A stretch of 64,000 bases of DNA from Streptomyces sp. LHD-70 (GCF_031157275.1 NZ_JAVIFW010000006.1:248001-312000), one strand, 5' to 3'; shown: positions 38,032 to 47,780, counted from the first letter of the stretch. The notes: a model not told the origin generated them from the letters alone. Program-made: numbers and translations.

Positions 38032-39321
38032 CTACCCCGCCCTGGCCGCCAGTGCGGTCACCAGGACCGGAGCCACCTGTTCCACCTGCCAAGGCCGCGC
38101 CCCGTACCCGACGAGCGCCGCGGCGACCGAGTCGGCGTCCAGGGTGGCCGGCGGCTCCCAACACACCCGCCGCACCGTGTCCGGAGTGATCAGGTTCTCC
38201 TGCGGCATGTTCAGCTCCTCCGCGAGCGCCGTCACCGCGGCCCGCGCGGCAGAGAGGCGTGCGGCCGCCGCCGGGTCGCGGTCCGCCCACGAGCGGGGCG
38301 GCGGCGGACCCGTCAACTGCTGTCCCGGCTGCGGGAGTTCACTCTCCGGCAGCGCCTTGGCGCGGTCCACCCCGGCCTGCCACTGCTCCAGCTGACGCTG
38401 GCCCATCCGGTGCCCGAAGCCGGGCAGCTGCCGCAGCGCGTGCACGTTGGGCGGCAGCGCGAGCGCGGCCTCCACGATCGCGGCGTCGCCGAGCACCTTG
38501 CCGGGCGACACGTCACGCCGCTGCGCCACCTTGTCGCGGGCCGTCCACAGCTCCCGTACGACCGCCATCTGCCGGCGTCGGCGCACCTTGTGCATGCCGG
38601 ACGTACGCCGCCACGGGTCCTTGCGCGGGGGCGGCGGCGGGGCGCTGGCGATCGCGTCGAACTCCTGGTGCGCCCACTCCAGCTTGCCCTGCCGGTCGAG
38701 CTCCTTCTCCAGGCTGTCGCGCAGGTCCACGAGGAGCTCCACGTCGAGCGCGGCGTACCGCAGCCAGGGGTCGGGCAGCGGCCGCGTCGACCAGTCGACG
38801 GCGGAGTGGCCCTTCTCGAGCACGTACCCGAGCACCGACTCCACCATGGCGCCGAGGCCGACGCGCGGGAAGCCCGCGAGCCGTCCGGCCAGCTCGGTGT
38901 CGAAGATGCGGGTGGGGATCATGCCTATTTCGCGCAGGCACGGCAGGTCCTGAGTCGCGGCGTGCAGCACCCACTCGGCATCCGCGATCGCCGCTCCGAG
39001 ACCCGACAGGTCGGGACAGGCGATCGGGTCGATCAGGGCACTGCCGGCACCTTCGCGGCGCAGCTGTACGAGATAGGCGCGCTGGCCGTAGCGGTAGCCG
39101 GAGGCCCGCTCGGCGTCGACGGCGACGGGTCCCCGACCGGCGGCGAAGGCGGCGACGACCTCGGCGAGCGAGTTCTCGTCGGCGATCACCTCGGGGATGC
39201 CCTCGCGCGGTTCGAGCAGCGGAATCGGCTCTCCCTCGGGGGCTGCGACGCCTTCGTCCGGAGGAGCGCCTCCGGTGGTTCGCAGTGGTCTGTCTTCTGC
39301 GGTCTCTTGGGCGTCGGTCAC
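38032..39321 (-). CDS. RNase D-like 3'-5' exonuclease with HRDC domain
   Basis: 429 residues. A DEDD exonuclease domain spans about 45-225: motif I in VAVDAERASG, motif II around TQDLPCLREIGMIPTRIFDTELA, and motif III near WLRYAALDVELLVDLRD. An HRDC domain (about 255-330, WTARDKVAQRRDVSPGKVLGD and LRQLPGFGHRMG) and a helical tail follow. RNase D enzymes trim tRNA and other small-RNA 3' ends. In motif I the usual DTE is DAE, still acidic at both needed places. It starts at a GTG and is followed by an 18-base-stem terminator. Confidence 0.9.
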   Translation of the reverse strand: MTDAQETAEDRPLRTTGGAPPDEGVAAPEGEPIPLLEPREGIPEVIADENSLAEVVAAFAAGRGPVAVDAERASGYRYGQRAYLVQLRREGAGSALIDPIACPDLSGLGAAIADAEWVLHAATQDLPCLREIGMIPTRIFDTELAGRLAGFPRVGLGAMVESVLGYVLEKGHSAVDWSTRPLPDPWLRYAALDVELLVDLRDSLEKELDRQGKLEWAHQEFDAIASAPPPPPRKDPWRRTSGMHKVRRRRQMAVVRELWTARDKVAQRRDVSPGKVLGDAAIVEAALALPPNVHALRQLPGFGHRMGQRQLEQWQAGVDRAKALPESELPQPGQQLTGPPPPRSWADRDPAAAARLSAARAAVTALAEELNMPQENLITPDTVRRVCWEPPATLDADSVAAALVGYGARPWQVEQVAPVLVTALAARAG

Positions 39322-39347
39322 CGGTCAAGGGTATCTGTGCGAGCACG

Positions 39348-39381
39348 GCGCCCGCCGACGGAACGTTCCGTCGGCGGGCGC
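39348..39381. terminator. 34-base perfect palindrome with no loop
   Basis: GCGCCCGCCGACGGAAC is followed directly by its exact complement GTTCCGTCGGCGGGCGC. It lies between the RNase D-like start and the LuxR-type regulator's stop, so on the minus strand it follows no completed gene closely and precedes the regulator's 3' end by about 90 bases. On RNA it would fold into a very strong hairpin. Terminator is the default reading. Confidence 0.55.
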
Positions 39382-39469
39382 GGGACTGATGTGCTGGGTT
39401 ATGGGTGGATATATTCCCTGGTGAGGGAGTCATGCGGGGGGTACTGCGAGGGTCCTACGAGGGTGCGGG

Positions 39470-40132
39470 TCAGTGGATGATGCCGGTGCGCAGGGCGACG
39501 GCGACCATTCCGGCCCGGTCGCCCGTGCCGAGCTTGCGGGCGATGCGGGCGAGGTGGCTCTTGACGGTCAGCGCCGACAGGCCCATCGAGACGCCGATGG
39601 CCTTGTTGGACTGGCCCTCCGCGACGAGCCGCAGCACCTCCACCTCGCGGCCGGACAGTTCGCGGTACCCGCCCGGGTGGCTCGGGGCACCCGGCGGGCG
39701 GCGGTGCATACGGGCCGCGGCGGCGCCGATGGGTGCGGCGCCGGGGCGGGTGGGGAGGCCGACGTTGGTCCGCGTACCGGTGACGACATAGCCCTTGACG
39801 CCGCCCGCGAGGGCGTTGCGTACGGCACCGATGTCGTCGGCGGCGGAGAGGGCGAGGCCGTTGGGCCAGCCCGCGGCGCGGGTCTCGGACAGCAGGGTCA
39901 GGCCCGAGCCGTCGGGCAGGTGGACATCGGCGACGCAGATGTCGCGCGGGTTGCCGATGCGGGGACGGGCCTCCGCGATCGAGGACGCCTCGATCACGTC
40001 GCGCACTCCGAGCGCCCAGAGGTGGCGGGTGACGGTGGAACGGACGCGCGGGTCCGCCACGACGACCATGGCGGTCGGCTTGTTCGGGCGGTAGGCGACC
40101 AGGCTTGCGGGCTGCTCGAGGAGAACGGACAC
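39470..40132 (-). CDS. Orphan response regulator, LuxR/NarL type
   Basis: 220 residues from a GTG with AGGAGG five bases upstream. The receiver domain (about 20-120) keeps the phosphorylation Asp near 69 (CVADVHLPDGSG) and the Lys in GGVKGYV, but the usual acidic pair is only one Asp (VVVADPRVR), so phosphorylation may be weak or replaced. A LuxR helix-turn-helix fills about 155-215 (ELSGREVEVLRLVAEGQSNKAIGVSMGLSALTVKSHL). No histidine kinase is nearby. The orthologue in S. coelicolor is SCO6029, as far as I recall. The 335 bases upstream contain no gene; they hold its promoter and the next gene's terminator. Confidence 0.88.
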   Translation of the reverse strand: MSVLLEQPASLVAYRPNKPTAMVVVADPRVRSTVTRHLWALGVRDVIEASSIAEARPRIGNPRDICVADVHLPDGSGLTLLSETRAAGWPNGLALSAADDIGAVRNALAGGVKGYVVTGTRTNVGLPTRPGAAPIGAAAARMHRRPPGAPSHPGGYRELSGREVEVLRLVAEGQSNKAIGVSMGLSALTVKSHLARIARKLGTGDRAGMVAVALRTGIIH

Positions 40133-40420
40133 CAGGCCTCCTGAAGGATGGCGGGGACGGGGCCGGCTCGGGGAAGAAGCCGGTACAACCGTGCTTTCAA
40201 GGTCACAGACGTCTTCGGCAGCAAACCGGGCCGCCTTTAGCGAATGATCACGATTTGGTGACTCGCAATTCGGGCAATTCAGACGTGTGATCGATCATCC
40301 GAAGATCGAACCGAGTCGCCCGTCGGTCAGTCGCCGGTCAACGACGGTCCCGTACCGCATCCGTTCGAAGCGTCGATGGGCCGTACGGATGACGCACTGA
40401 CGGCGCGCCCCACACACGCG
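40133..40420. other. Promoter region without a gene
   Basis: No coding region is supported. The stretch is richer in A and T than its neighbours around 40230-40310 and includes short dyads such as GTGATCGATCAT, as expected for the promoter of the LuxR-type gene. Confidence 0.4.
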
Positions 40421-40448
40421 GACGGGCCCGGCGATCGCCGGGCCCGTC
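40421..40448 (-). terminator. 28-base perfect palindrome after the DUF3000 gene
   Basis: GACGGGCCCGGCGA is followed directly by its complement TCGCCGGGCCCGTC. It lies 20 bases past the DUF3000 stop on that strand and is a probable terminator. Confidence 0.75.
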
Positions 40449-40467
40449 GGTTGTTCGGGGAGCGTGT

Positions 40468-41088
40468 TCAGTGCGTCTGCGGCCCGCGGCGCTGCGGCAG
40501 GGACACCACCGAGGCGTCCGCCGGACCGGCCGGAGGCAGCCCGGCGACCTGGCAGAGCAGATCGCACCACGCGGCCAGATGCGCCGCCGTGTCCGGCACT
40601 CCGCCCATGCCTTCGCGCGGCGTCCACGATGCCCGGATCTCGATCTGCGAGGCGGGCTGACGCGTGCCGAGCCCGCCGAAGTAGTGCGAACTGGCCCGTG
40701 TGACGGTGCCGCTGGGTTCTCCGTACGAGAGTCCGCGGCCCTGCAGTGCGCCGGTCAGCCAGGACCAGCAGACCTCGGGGAGCAGCGGGTCGGCGGCCAT
40801 CTCGGGTTCGAGCTCCGCGCGGACCAGGGTCACGAGGCGGAACGTGCCCTGCCAGGCGTCGTGGCCGGCCGGGTCGTGCAGCAGGACGAGGCGGCCGTCC
40901 GCGAGGTCCTCGTCGCCCTCGACCACCGCCGCCTCCAGGGCGTACGCGTGCGGGGCGAGCCGCTTCGGCGCGCGGGTCGGGTCGATCTCGATCTCCGGCC
41001 GCAGCCGGGCCGCGCGCAGCGCGTCCACGGCGGTGCGGAACGGGAGCGGAACAGCATCGGCCGCCGCATTCCCCTCCCTACTGTCCAT
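40468..41088 (-). CDS. DUF3000 family protein
   Basis: 206 residues of the actinobacterial DUF3000 family: an N-terminal [19 protein letters not shown], a beta-rich middle ([34 protein letters not shown]) and a tail with [32 protein letters not shown]. The function is unknown. The ATG at 41088 has GGAGG 11 bases upstream; an ATG at 41130 is possible and would add 14 residues. It is divergent from hemE with about 130 bases between them, a layout that is kept in Streptomyces as far as I recall, so shared control is possible. Confidence 0.82.
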   Translation of the reverse strand: MDSREGNAAADAVPLPFRTAVDALRAARLRPEIEIDPTRAPKRLAPHAYALEAAVVEGDEDLADGRLVLLHDPAGHDAWQGTFRLVTLVRAELEPEMAADPLLPEVCWSWLTGALQGRGLSYGEPSGTVTRASSHYFGGLGTRQPASQIEIRASWTPREGMGGVPDTAAHLAAWCDLLCQVAGLPPAGPADASVVSLPQRRGPQTH

Positions 41089-41221
41089 CCCGTCAGCATC
41101 CTCCGAGAGTCGTCCCTGCACCGCAGCCATGCGGGGAAGATTAAGGGGAACGGGCCGTTCGTGCAGGGAAGGACACCCGGTCCCGGCCGCGCAGTTCGCG
41201 GCACGTGCGAGACTTTCCGAC

Positions 41222-42313
41222 GTGAGCGCCAACGACCTTCCCCGAGCGGGCCAGCAGCCGAACCCGAACCCGACCGCCGCCGACGCGGTCAAGGACTCCG
41301 CCTTCCTGCGGGCGTGCAGGCGGGAGCCCGTGCCGCACACCCCGGTCTGGTTCATGCGGCAGGCGGGGCGCTCGCTGCCCGAGTACCGCAAGGTGCGCGA
41401 GGGCACCACGATGCTCGACTCGTGCATGCGGCCCGAGCTCGTCACCGAGATCACGCTGCAGCCGGTGCGCCGCCACAACGTGGACGCGGCGATCTACTTC
41501 AGCGACATCGTCGTCCCCCTGAAGGCGATCGGGATCGACCTCGACATCAAGCCCGGCGTCGGCCCCGTCGTGGAGCGGCCGATCCGTTCCCGTGCCGACC
41601 TGGCGCAGCTGCGCGACCTCACCCCGGAGGACGTCTCGTACGTCACCGAGGCCATCGGCATGCTCACGGGTGAGCTGGGCGCGACGCCACTGATCGGCTT
41701 CGCCGGGGCGCCGTTCACGCTCGCCAGCTACCTCGTGGAGGGCGGCCCCAGCCGCAACCACGAGCACACCAAGGCCCTGATGTACGGCGACCCGCAGCTC
41801 TGGGCCGACCTGCTCGACCGGCTCTCCGACATCACCGCGGCCTTCCTGAAGGTGCAGATCGAGGCGGGCGCCTCGGCCGTGCAGCTCTTCGACTCCTGGG
41901 TGGGCGCCCTGTCGCCCGCCGACTACCGCCGCTCCGTGATGCCCGCCTCGCAGAAGGTCTTCGACGCCGTCTCCGGGTACGGGGTGCCGCGCATCCACTT
42001 CGGCGTCGGTACCGGTGAACTGCTCGGGCTGCTCGGCGAGGCCGGTGCGGACGTCGTCGGCGTCGACTGGCGCGTCCCGATGGACGAGGCCGCCCGCCGC
42101 GTCGGCCCCGGCAAGGCGCTCCAGGGCAACCTCGACCCGGCCGTCCTCTTCTCCACGCAGGACGCGGTGGAGGCCAAGACGGACGAGGTCCTCGCGGCGG
42201 CCAACAGCCTGGAGGGCCATGTGTTCAACCTCGGCCACGGCGTGCTCCCGACCACCGACCCGGACGCGCTCACCCGCCTCGTGGAGTACGTGCACACGCG
42301 CACCGCTCGCTGA
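41222..42313 (+). CDS. hemE: Uroporphyrinogen decarboxylase
   Basis: 363 residues from the GTG at 41222. The enzyme removes four carboxyl groups from uroporphyrinogen III to give coproporphyrinogen III. Family signatures are visible: [16 protein letters not shown] near the start, the catalytic Asp in [31 protein letters not shown], and the late [17 protein letters not shown], with FNLGHGVLP near the end. It supplies the coproporphyrin-dependent haem route whose later genes cgoX and chdC lie 3 kb downstream. Confidence 0.97.
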   Translation: MSANDLPRAGQQPNPNPTAADAVKDSAFLRACRREPVPHTPVWFMRQAGRSLPEYRKVREGTTMLDSCMRPELVTEITLQPVRRHNVDAAIYFSDIVVPLKAIGIDLDIKPGVGPVVERPIRSRADLAQLRDLTPEDVSYVTEAIGMLTGELGATPLIGFAGAPFTLASYLVEGGPSRNHEHTKALMYGDPQLWADLLDRLSDITAAFLKVQIEAGASAVQLFDSWVGALSPADYRRSVMPASQKVFDAVSGYGVPRIHFGVGTGELLGLLGEAGADVVGVDWRVPMDEAARRVGPGKALQGNLDPAVLFSTQDAVEAKTDEVLAAANSLEGHVFNLGHGVLPTTDPDALTRLVEYVHTRTAR

Positions 42314-42348
42314 GGAACTCCGCCGGTCCTCCGTGCGTCGTACGGGGC

Positions 42349-43842
42349 GTGATCGTCTTCCCCGACGGCCGCACGGCCGAGCTCTACGAGGCGTGGAGCC
42401 AGGTCCGCGCCGACAGCCCCGCAGCCGAGGCGGAACCTCTCGTCCTGGACTGCGCCCGCCGTCTCTCCGCCGATCCCGGTGGGGAGACGGCGTTCGTATG
42501 GGTGGCGGGGCTCACCGAGATGATCGAGTACCTCGTCTGGCGGCCGTCGGCGGAGGCGCGCGGGGCGGTGGTCGAGGCGCTGCTCGCCGCGGCCGCCGCG
42601 CTGGGGGAGCGGGAGTGCGGGCACGAACGGCACCCGTACGAGGAGGAGTTCGACCTTCTCGACGAGTTCGACCCGCTCTGGGGCCCGAGCGGGGGCTACC
42701 TCGTCGGTGAGCTGAGCAACCGGCCACGGCAGGAGGACGACCTGTGCCCGGGCAACGTCGCCGGGCATGCGCGTCTCGCCGCCGACGCCATCGAGCCTTT
42801 CAGCGCCGACGGGATTCCTGCGCGGGTGCCAGAGGATCACCTGGCGGATGTGGCGGGCCTGACGGACTTCCTGCACGACTACCCGTCCCACGAGCCCGGC
42901 CCGACCATCGAGTCCAACGCCTGCGGCCTGCCGGACCACCCCACGCGCGGCGCCCTCGCCGGGTTCGTCCTGACCCAGCACGTGAGCTGCTGGTACGTCA
43001 TTCACCGGATCACCGAACGCCCCGTCTTCGACGCCATGATCGAGGGCCTGGAGCAGGCGCTCGGCCTGCTCGGCCCCGCCTCCGACTGCACTCATGGGGA
43101 GGGAGAACACCCGGACCCCGAGGAGCGCCACTACGAGACGCACGCGGAGTTGGGTTTCTACCTGCGCAGCCCCGGAGGGCGCGCCGAGGCCAGGGAATTC
43201 CTGGAGGACGACGGCCCGATGGACGCCTGGGTGTGCCCGGCGTTCCTGCGCGAGCAGGCGGAGGAGGCGCTGCGTGAACTGCGTTCCGCGCACGCGTCGT
43301 TGTTCGGGGAGCGGGACACGAGCGCCCTCGACGCCGAGTACGTGACCCCCGAAGGGGCCCTGGATATAGGCAGGTTGACTCGGGCCCTCGCTGAGGGCGG
43401 CGACGAGGACGGTCAGAACGTCGGCCTATGGGCCGCCCGCCGGCACGCCACCGCCGCCGACCCGCACGAGCGCCTGGTCCTTCTCCACCTCGCCCTGTGG
43501 ACGGCTGGGGCGCTGGATCTGCCGTACGGGCCCGGGCGTGAAGTGCGGGCGCTGCTGCGGGAGGTCGGGGAGGAGGCGTCGGAGGAGGGCTGCACGCACG
43601 GCGTCGACGGGCACCCCGGCGAGCGCTTCCGGAACAGCTACCAGGTCGATGTGTTCAAGCGTCACCTCGACCACCTGTACGCACCGGACGCGCACCCGGC
43701 GCCCGAGGACGCCTACCCGGCAGAGGTCTGGGCCTGCCCCGGGCTGCTCGGGGCGTGGGCGGGGGAGTCGGTCGTCGAGATGGACGAGGCGTATGTCGAG
43801 ATGGATCTGGAGGACGGGGATGAGCTCTCAACGCTCTTGTAA
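42349..43842 (+). CDS. Unknown protein with repeated Cys-x-His modules
   Basis: 497 residues, acidic, with no signal or membrane segment, starting at a GTG 36 bases after hemE. Three modules recur: ECGHERHPYEEEF (near 88), DCTHGEGEHPDPEERH (near 247) and GCTHGVDGHPGERFRN (near 416). Each has the pattern C-x-H followed by H-P, and each is followed 40 or more residues later by a W/L-x-C-P segment (DDLCPGN, AWVCPAF, VWACPGL). The spacing suggests three diverged copies of one metal-binding domain. I do not recognise the family. Its place right after hemE, with probable co-transcription, may reflect a role with haem or metal, but this is inference only. Confidence 0.75.
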   Translation: MIVFPDGRTAELYEAWSQVRADSPAAEAEPLVLDCARRLSADPGGETAFVWVAGLTEMIEYLVWRPSAEARGAVVEALLAAAAALGERECGHERHPYEEEFDLLDEFDPLWGPSGGYLVGELSNRPRQEDDLCPGNVAGHARLAADAIEPFSADGIPARVPEDHLADVAGLTDFLHDYPSHEPGPTIESNACGLPDHPTRGALAGFVLTQHVSCWYVIHRITERPVFDAMIEGLEQALGLLGPASDCTHGEGEHPDPEERHYETHAELGFYLRSPGGRAEAREFLEDDGPMDAWVCPAFLREQAEEALRELRSAHASLFGERDTSALDAEYVTPEGALDIGRLTRALAEGGDEDGQNVGLWAARRHATAADPHERLVLLHLALWTAGALDLPYGPGREVRALLREVGEEASEEGCTHGVDGHPGERFRNSYQVDVFKRHLDHLYAPDAHPAPEDAYPAEVWACPGLLGAWAGESVVEMDEAYVEMDLEDGDELSTLL

Positions 43843-43964
43843 TTGGCTGGAAATGAGCGCTGGGGAGCGTGCCGTTCGCCGCGCCTTGACCGCCGCCCCG
43901 CCCGCAGCCCGTCGCTGAACTCCACTCGCGGCCGCGGGAGTTGTTCCCGGAGGGGCGGCCGGGC

Positions 43965-45338
43965 CTAACTCCGCTCGCGTACCGCCCTCACCGCCTTTCG
44001 TGCCGCCACCAGGACCGGGTCCCAGACCGGGGAGAAGGGTGGGGCGTACCCGAGGTCCAGGGTGGTGAGCTGCTCGGCCGTCATGCGGGCCGTGAGTGCG
44101 ACCGCCGCGATGTCCACGCGCTTGGCGGCGCCCTCGCGGCCGACGATCTGGACGCCGAGGAGGCGGCCCGTGCGGCGCTCGGCGAGCATCTTCACCGTCA
44201 TCAGGGCGGCGCCCGGGAAGTAGCCCGCGCGGCTGGTCGACTCGATGGTGGCCGTGACGTACTGCAGGCCCGCCGCCTGGGCGTCCTTCTCGCGCAGTCC
44301 CGTACGGGCGATCTCCAGGTCGCAGACCTTGCTGACCGCCGTGCCGACGACTCCCGGGAACGTGCCGTAGTCCCCGCCGACGCCCGAACCGATGATCTGG
44401 CCGTGCTTGTTGGCGTGCGTGCCGAGGGCGATGTGGCGTTCGCGGCCGGCGACCAGGTCGAGGACCTCGACGCAGTCGCCGCCCGCCCAGATGTCGTCGT
44501 GGCCCCGCACCCGCATCGCCAAGTCCGTGAGCAGGCCGCCGTGTTCGCCGAGGGGCAGGCCGGCGTTCCGGGCCAGGTCGGTGTTCGGGCGGACGCCGAT
44601 GCCGAGGATCACGATGTCCGCCGCGTACTCGGCGTCGTCCGTGGCGACCGCGCGGACCCGGCCGTCCTCGCCGGTGAGGATCTTCGTGACCTCGGCGTCG
44701 TTGACCATCTCCATGCCCATGCCGGTCATGGCCTCGCCGACCAGGGCGCCCATGTCCGCGTCGAGCGTCGCCATGGGCTGGGGGCCGCGGTTGACGACCG
44801 TGACCCGATAGCCGCGGTTCGTCAGCGCCTCCGCCATCTCCACGCCGATGTACCCGGCGCCCACCACGACCGCGCGCTCCCCGCGCGTGTGCCGCAGCGT
44901 GTCGAGCAGCGCCTGGCCGTCCTCCAGGGTCTGCACGCCGTGCACGCCCGGTGCGTCGATGCCCGGCAGCTCCGGGCGGACCGGGCGGGCGCCGGTGGCG
45001 ATCACGAGCTTGTCGTACGTCGTCCACGCCTCCCCGCCCGACTCCAGGTCGCGCGAGCGGACCCGCCGCCCCTCGACGTCGATCTCCGTGACCTCGGTGC
45101 GCATCCGCAGGTCGATGGAGCGCGCCCGGTGCTCCTCGGGCGTACGCGCGATCAGCTTGTCCCGGCCGGCCACGTCACCGCCCACCCAGTACGGGATGCC
45201 GCACGCCGAGTAGGACGTGAACCGTCCCCGCTCGAACGCGACGATCTCCAGCTCGTCCGGCCCCTTCAGCCTGCGTGCCTGCGACGCCGCCGACATGCCC
45301 GCCGCGTCCGCCCCGATGACCACCAGTCGTTCGCTCAT
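43965..45338 (-). CDS. FAD-dependent pyridine nucleotide-disulfide oxidoreductase (CoA-disulfide reductase / NADH oxidase type)
   Basis: 457 residues. An FAD-binding motif VVIGADAAGMSAASQARR starts the protein. The single redox Cys is in SYSACGIPYWVGG (near residue 45), typical of CoA-disulfide reductases and related NADH oxidases. An NAD(P)H motif VVVGAGYIGVEMAEAL lies near 155, a second FAD segment DDIWAGGDCVEV near 280, and a dimerisation domain fills the C-terminus with TLDLGYAPPFSPVWDPVL. Such enzymes reduce low-molecular-weight disulfides or oxygen. It is convergent with the gene on its left and divergent from cgoX. Confidence 0.88.
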   Translation of the reverse strand: MSERLVVIGADAAGMSAASQARRLKGPDELEIVAFERGRFTSYSACGIPYWVGGDVAGRDKLIARTPEEHRARSIDLRMRTEVTEIDVEGRRVRSRDLESGGEAWTTYDKLVIATGARPVRPELPGIDAPGVHGVQTLEDGQALLDTLRHTRGERAVVVGAGYIGVEMAEALTNRGYRVTVVNRGPQPMATLDADMGALVGEAMTGMGMEMVNDAEVTKILTGEDGRVRAVATDDAEYAADIVILGIGVRPNTDLARNAGLPLGEHGGLLTDLAMRVRGHDDIWAGGDCVEVLDLVAGRERHIALGTHANKHGQIIGSGVGGDYGTFPGVVGTAVSKVCDLEIARTGLREKDAQAAGLQYVTATIESTSRAGYFPGAALMTVKMLAERRTGRLLGVQIVGREGAAKRVDIAAVALTARMTAEQLTTLDLGYAPPFSPVWDPVLVAARKAVRAVRERS

Positions 45339-45454
45339 GAGGCAACGCTACGTGCGGAATACCGCGTTCCTGGGGCGCTCTGCTGACAGCGAAGCGAGGC
45401 GGAGCGAGGCCGGGGCGAGGCCGGGGCGCCCGGCCGGTCTGAGAGGCTTGCAGC

Positions 45455-46936
45455 ATGCGCGCATCGGATGCCAGGACCAGCCAGGAACAGGGGCGATCGC
45501 CCCACACCGTCGTCGTCGGCGGCGGCATCGCCGGACTCGCCGCCGCCCACCGGCTGCTCGGCACCGGCGCTCACGTCACCGTCCTGGAGGCCGCCGACCG
45601 GCTCGGCGGCAAGCTGCACGCCGGGGAGATCGAGGGGGTCCGCGTCGACCTCGGCGCCGAGTCGATGCTGGCCCGGCGGCCCGAGGCGCTCGCCCTCGCC
45701 CGCGAAGTGGGCCTCGACCCCGCGCTGCAACCCCCCGCCGTCGCGAGCGCCGCCCTGTGGAACCGCGGACGGCTCACGCCCATGCCGAAGGGCCACGTGA
45801 TGGGCGTGCCCGGCGACGCCGCCGTGCTCGCCGAGGTGCTGTCCGCCGAGGGCCTGCGCCGCGTCGAGGCCGAGCGTGACCTGCCGCCCACGGAGGCGGG
45901 CGAGATCGGCGAGGACATCGCGGTCGGCGAGTACGTCGCGTCCCGCGTCGGCCGCGAGGTCGTGGACCGCCTCGTGGAGCCGCTGCTCGGCGGGGTGTAC
46001 GCGGGCGACGCGTACCGACTGTCGCTGCGTATGGCCGTGCCGCAGCTCTTCGACGTCGCGCGCTCCGGCGGCTCGCTGCTCGCCGGGGTCCGCGCGGTGC
46101 AGGAGCGGGCCGCCCGGAACCAGCAGACCGGGCCGGTGTTCATGGGCATCGAGGGCGGCATCGGCCGGCTGCCCCTCGCGGTCGCCGACGCCGTCCGCGC
46201 GAAGGGTGCCGAAATCGCCCTCCACGCGCGTGTGGACGCGGTCCGCCGCACCCCCGACGGCTGGTCGGTGCGCACCGACGGCCGTGAACTGCACGCCGAC
46301 GCCGTGGTCCTGGCCGTGCCCGCCGCACAGGCTGCCCGGCTGCTCGACCCGGACGCACCCGCCGCGGCCGCCGAACTGCGCGCCGTCGAGTACGCCTCGA
46401 TGGCCCTGATGACGCTCGCGTTCCGTCGCCGGGACGTGGACCTGCCCGAGGGCAGCGGTTTCCTCGTACCGCCCGTGGACGGACACACCATCAAGGCGTC
46501 CACCTTCGCCTCGCAGAAGTGGGGGTGGATCGCCGAGGAGAAACCCGAACTGGTCGTGCTGCGCACCTCCGTGGGCCGGTACGGCGAGGAGGAGGTGCTG
46601 CGGCGCGGCGACGACGAGCTCGTCGACGTGTCCCGCGCCGACCTGCGCGCCGCCGTCGGCCTGACCGCCGCGCCCGTCGCCACCCGGGTCACGCGCTGGG
46701 ACGACGGACTGCCGCAGTACCCCGTCGGGCACCACGCGCGCGTGGCGCGGATCCGGGCGCATGTGGCGGAACTGCCGGGGCTCGCGGTGTGCGGCGCGGC
46801 GTACGACGGCGTCGGCATCCCGGCCTGCATCGCGAGCGCGCAATCGGCGGTGGATCAGCTCGCGGGGGACCGCACGGCGCTCGATCTGCTGAGCGCGAAC
46901 CCGGTGCAGAGTCTGCACGGCGGCGGAGGAGAATAG
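45455..46936 (+). CDS. cgoX: Coproporphyrinogen III oxidase (HemY-type protoporphyrinogen oxidase homologue)
   Basis: 493 residues. An FAD-binding motif [20 protein letters not shown] near 18 and [24 protein letters not shown] follow in the order of the HemY/PPOX family. The C-terminal FAD contact is [15 protein letters not shown]. In actinobacteria this enzyme oxidises coproporphyrinogen III to coproporphyrin III rather than making protoporphyrin. It is four bases upstream of chdC, so the two are one operon and catalyse linked steps. The older names are hemY or hemG. Confidence 0.94.
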   Translation: MRASDARTSQEQGRSPHTVVVGGGIAGLAAAHRLLGTGAHVTVLEAADRLGGKLHAGEIEGVRVDLGAESMLARRPEALALAREVGLDPALQPPAVASAALWNRGRLTPMPKGHVMGVPGDAAVLAEVLSAEGLRRVEAERDLPPTEAGEIGEDIAVGEYVASRVGREVVDRLVEPLLGGVYAGDAYRLSLRMAVPQLFDVARSGGSLLAGVRAVQERAARNQQTGPVFMGIEGGIGRLPLAVADAVRAKGAEIALHARVDAVRRTPDGWSVRTDGRELHADAVVLAVPAAQAARLLDPDAPAAAAELRAVEYASMALMTLAFRRRDVDLPEGSGFLVPPVDGHTIKASTFASQKWGWIAEEKPELVVLRTSVGRYGEEEVLRRGDDELVDVSRADLRAAVGLTAAPVATRVTRWDDGLPQYPVGHHARVARIRAHVAELPGLAVCGAAYDGVGIPACIASAQSAVDQLAGDRTALDLLSANPVQSLHGGGGE

Positions 46937-46940
46937 CCGC

Positions 46941-47660
46941 ATGAGTGACGACGCCCCCGCCAAGATCCCCAACGCCGGCAAGAAGGCCAAGGACCTCAAC
47001 GAGGTCATCCGCTACACGCTGTGGTCGGTCTTCAAGCTGAAGGACGTGCTGCCGGAGGACCGCGCCGGTTACGCCGACGAGGTCCAGGACCTGTTCGACC
47101 AGCTCGCCGCCAAGGACATCACCGTCCGCGGCACGTACGACGTCTCCGGTCTGCGCGCCGACGCCGACGTCATGATCTGGTGGCACGCCGAGACCGCGGA
47201 CGAGCTGCAGGAGGCGTACAACCTCTTCCGCCGCACGAAGCTGGGCCGCGCCCTCGAGCCCGTCTGGTCGAACATGGCGCTGCACCGCCCCGCCGAGTTC
47301 AACAAGGCGCACATCCCGGCGTTCCTCGCCGACGAGACCCCGCGCAACTACGTCTCGGTGTACCCCTTCGTGCGCTCGTACGACTGGTACTTGCTGCCCG
47401 ACGAGGACCGCCGCCGCATGCTCGCCGATCACGGCAAGATGGCCCGCGGCTACCCGGACGTGCGCGCCAACACCGTCGCGTCCTTCTCCCTCGGGGACTA
47501 CGAGTGGCTGCTCGCCTTCGAGGCGGACGAGCTGTACCGGATCGTGGACCTGATGCGGCATCTGCGGGCTTCCGAGGCGCGGATGCATGTGCGGGAGGAA
47601 GTCCCGTTCTTCACGGGGCGGCGGAAGTCTGTCGCCGACCTGGTGGCGGGGCTCGCCTGA
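46941..47660 (+). CDS. chdC: Coproheme decarboxylase (chlorite dismutase-like HemQ)
   Basis: 239 residues of the ChdC/HemQ family. The probable catalytic Tyr is in [15 protein letters not shown] and the axial haem His in [15 protein letters not shown]; the C-terminal [10 protein letters not shown] is typical. It decarboxylates coproheme to haem b, the last step of the coproporphyrin-dependent pathway, using hydrogen peroxide. It is coupled to cgoX. The ferrochelatase and earlier haem genes, apart from hemE, are not in the window. Confidence 0.95.
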   Translation: MSDDAPAKIPNAGKKAKDLNEVIRYTLWSVFKLKDVLPEDRAGYADEVQDLFDQLAAKDITVRGTYDVSGLRADADVMIWWHAETADELQEAYNLFRRTKLGRALEPVWSNMALHRPAEFNKAHIPAFLADETPRNYVSVYPFVRSYDWYLLPDEDRRRMLADHGKMARGYPDVRANTVASFSLGDYEWLLAFEADELYRIVDLMRHLRASEARMHVREEVPFFTGRRKSVADLVAGLA

Positions 47661-47715
47661 GGCAGTTCCCTCCGGGGAGGGGCCGGGTGCGGTGTTTTCC
47701 CCACCCCGCCCCTTC

Positions 47716-47780
47716 CCGAAATCCTGCGGAGCCGTCACGGGGGCCAGCCCCCGGACCCCGGCTCCTCAAACGCCGGAGGG
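47716..47780. repeat. Streptomyces gene-end repeat between chdC and the peptidase
   Basis: CCCGAAATCCTGCGGAGC, then GGGGGCCAGCCCCCGG (a hairpin) and CTCCTCAAACGCCGGAGGGG. The last part is the same family as the terminator at 37896-37935. It carries the peptidase stop codon (reading GGCGTTTGA on the minus strand) and encodes its last residues. Confidence 0.7.

Noticed and set aside
41089..41130. Longer DUF3000 start at 41130
   Set aside because: No ribosome site is present there, whereas GGAGG precedes the ATG at 41088. The choice is not certain.
40700..41221. Long N-terminal extension of hemE
   Set aside because: It is antisense to the DUF3000 gene; HemE homologues begin near the GTG at 41222.
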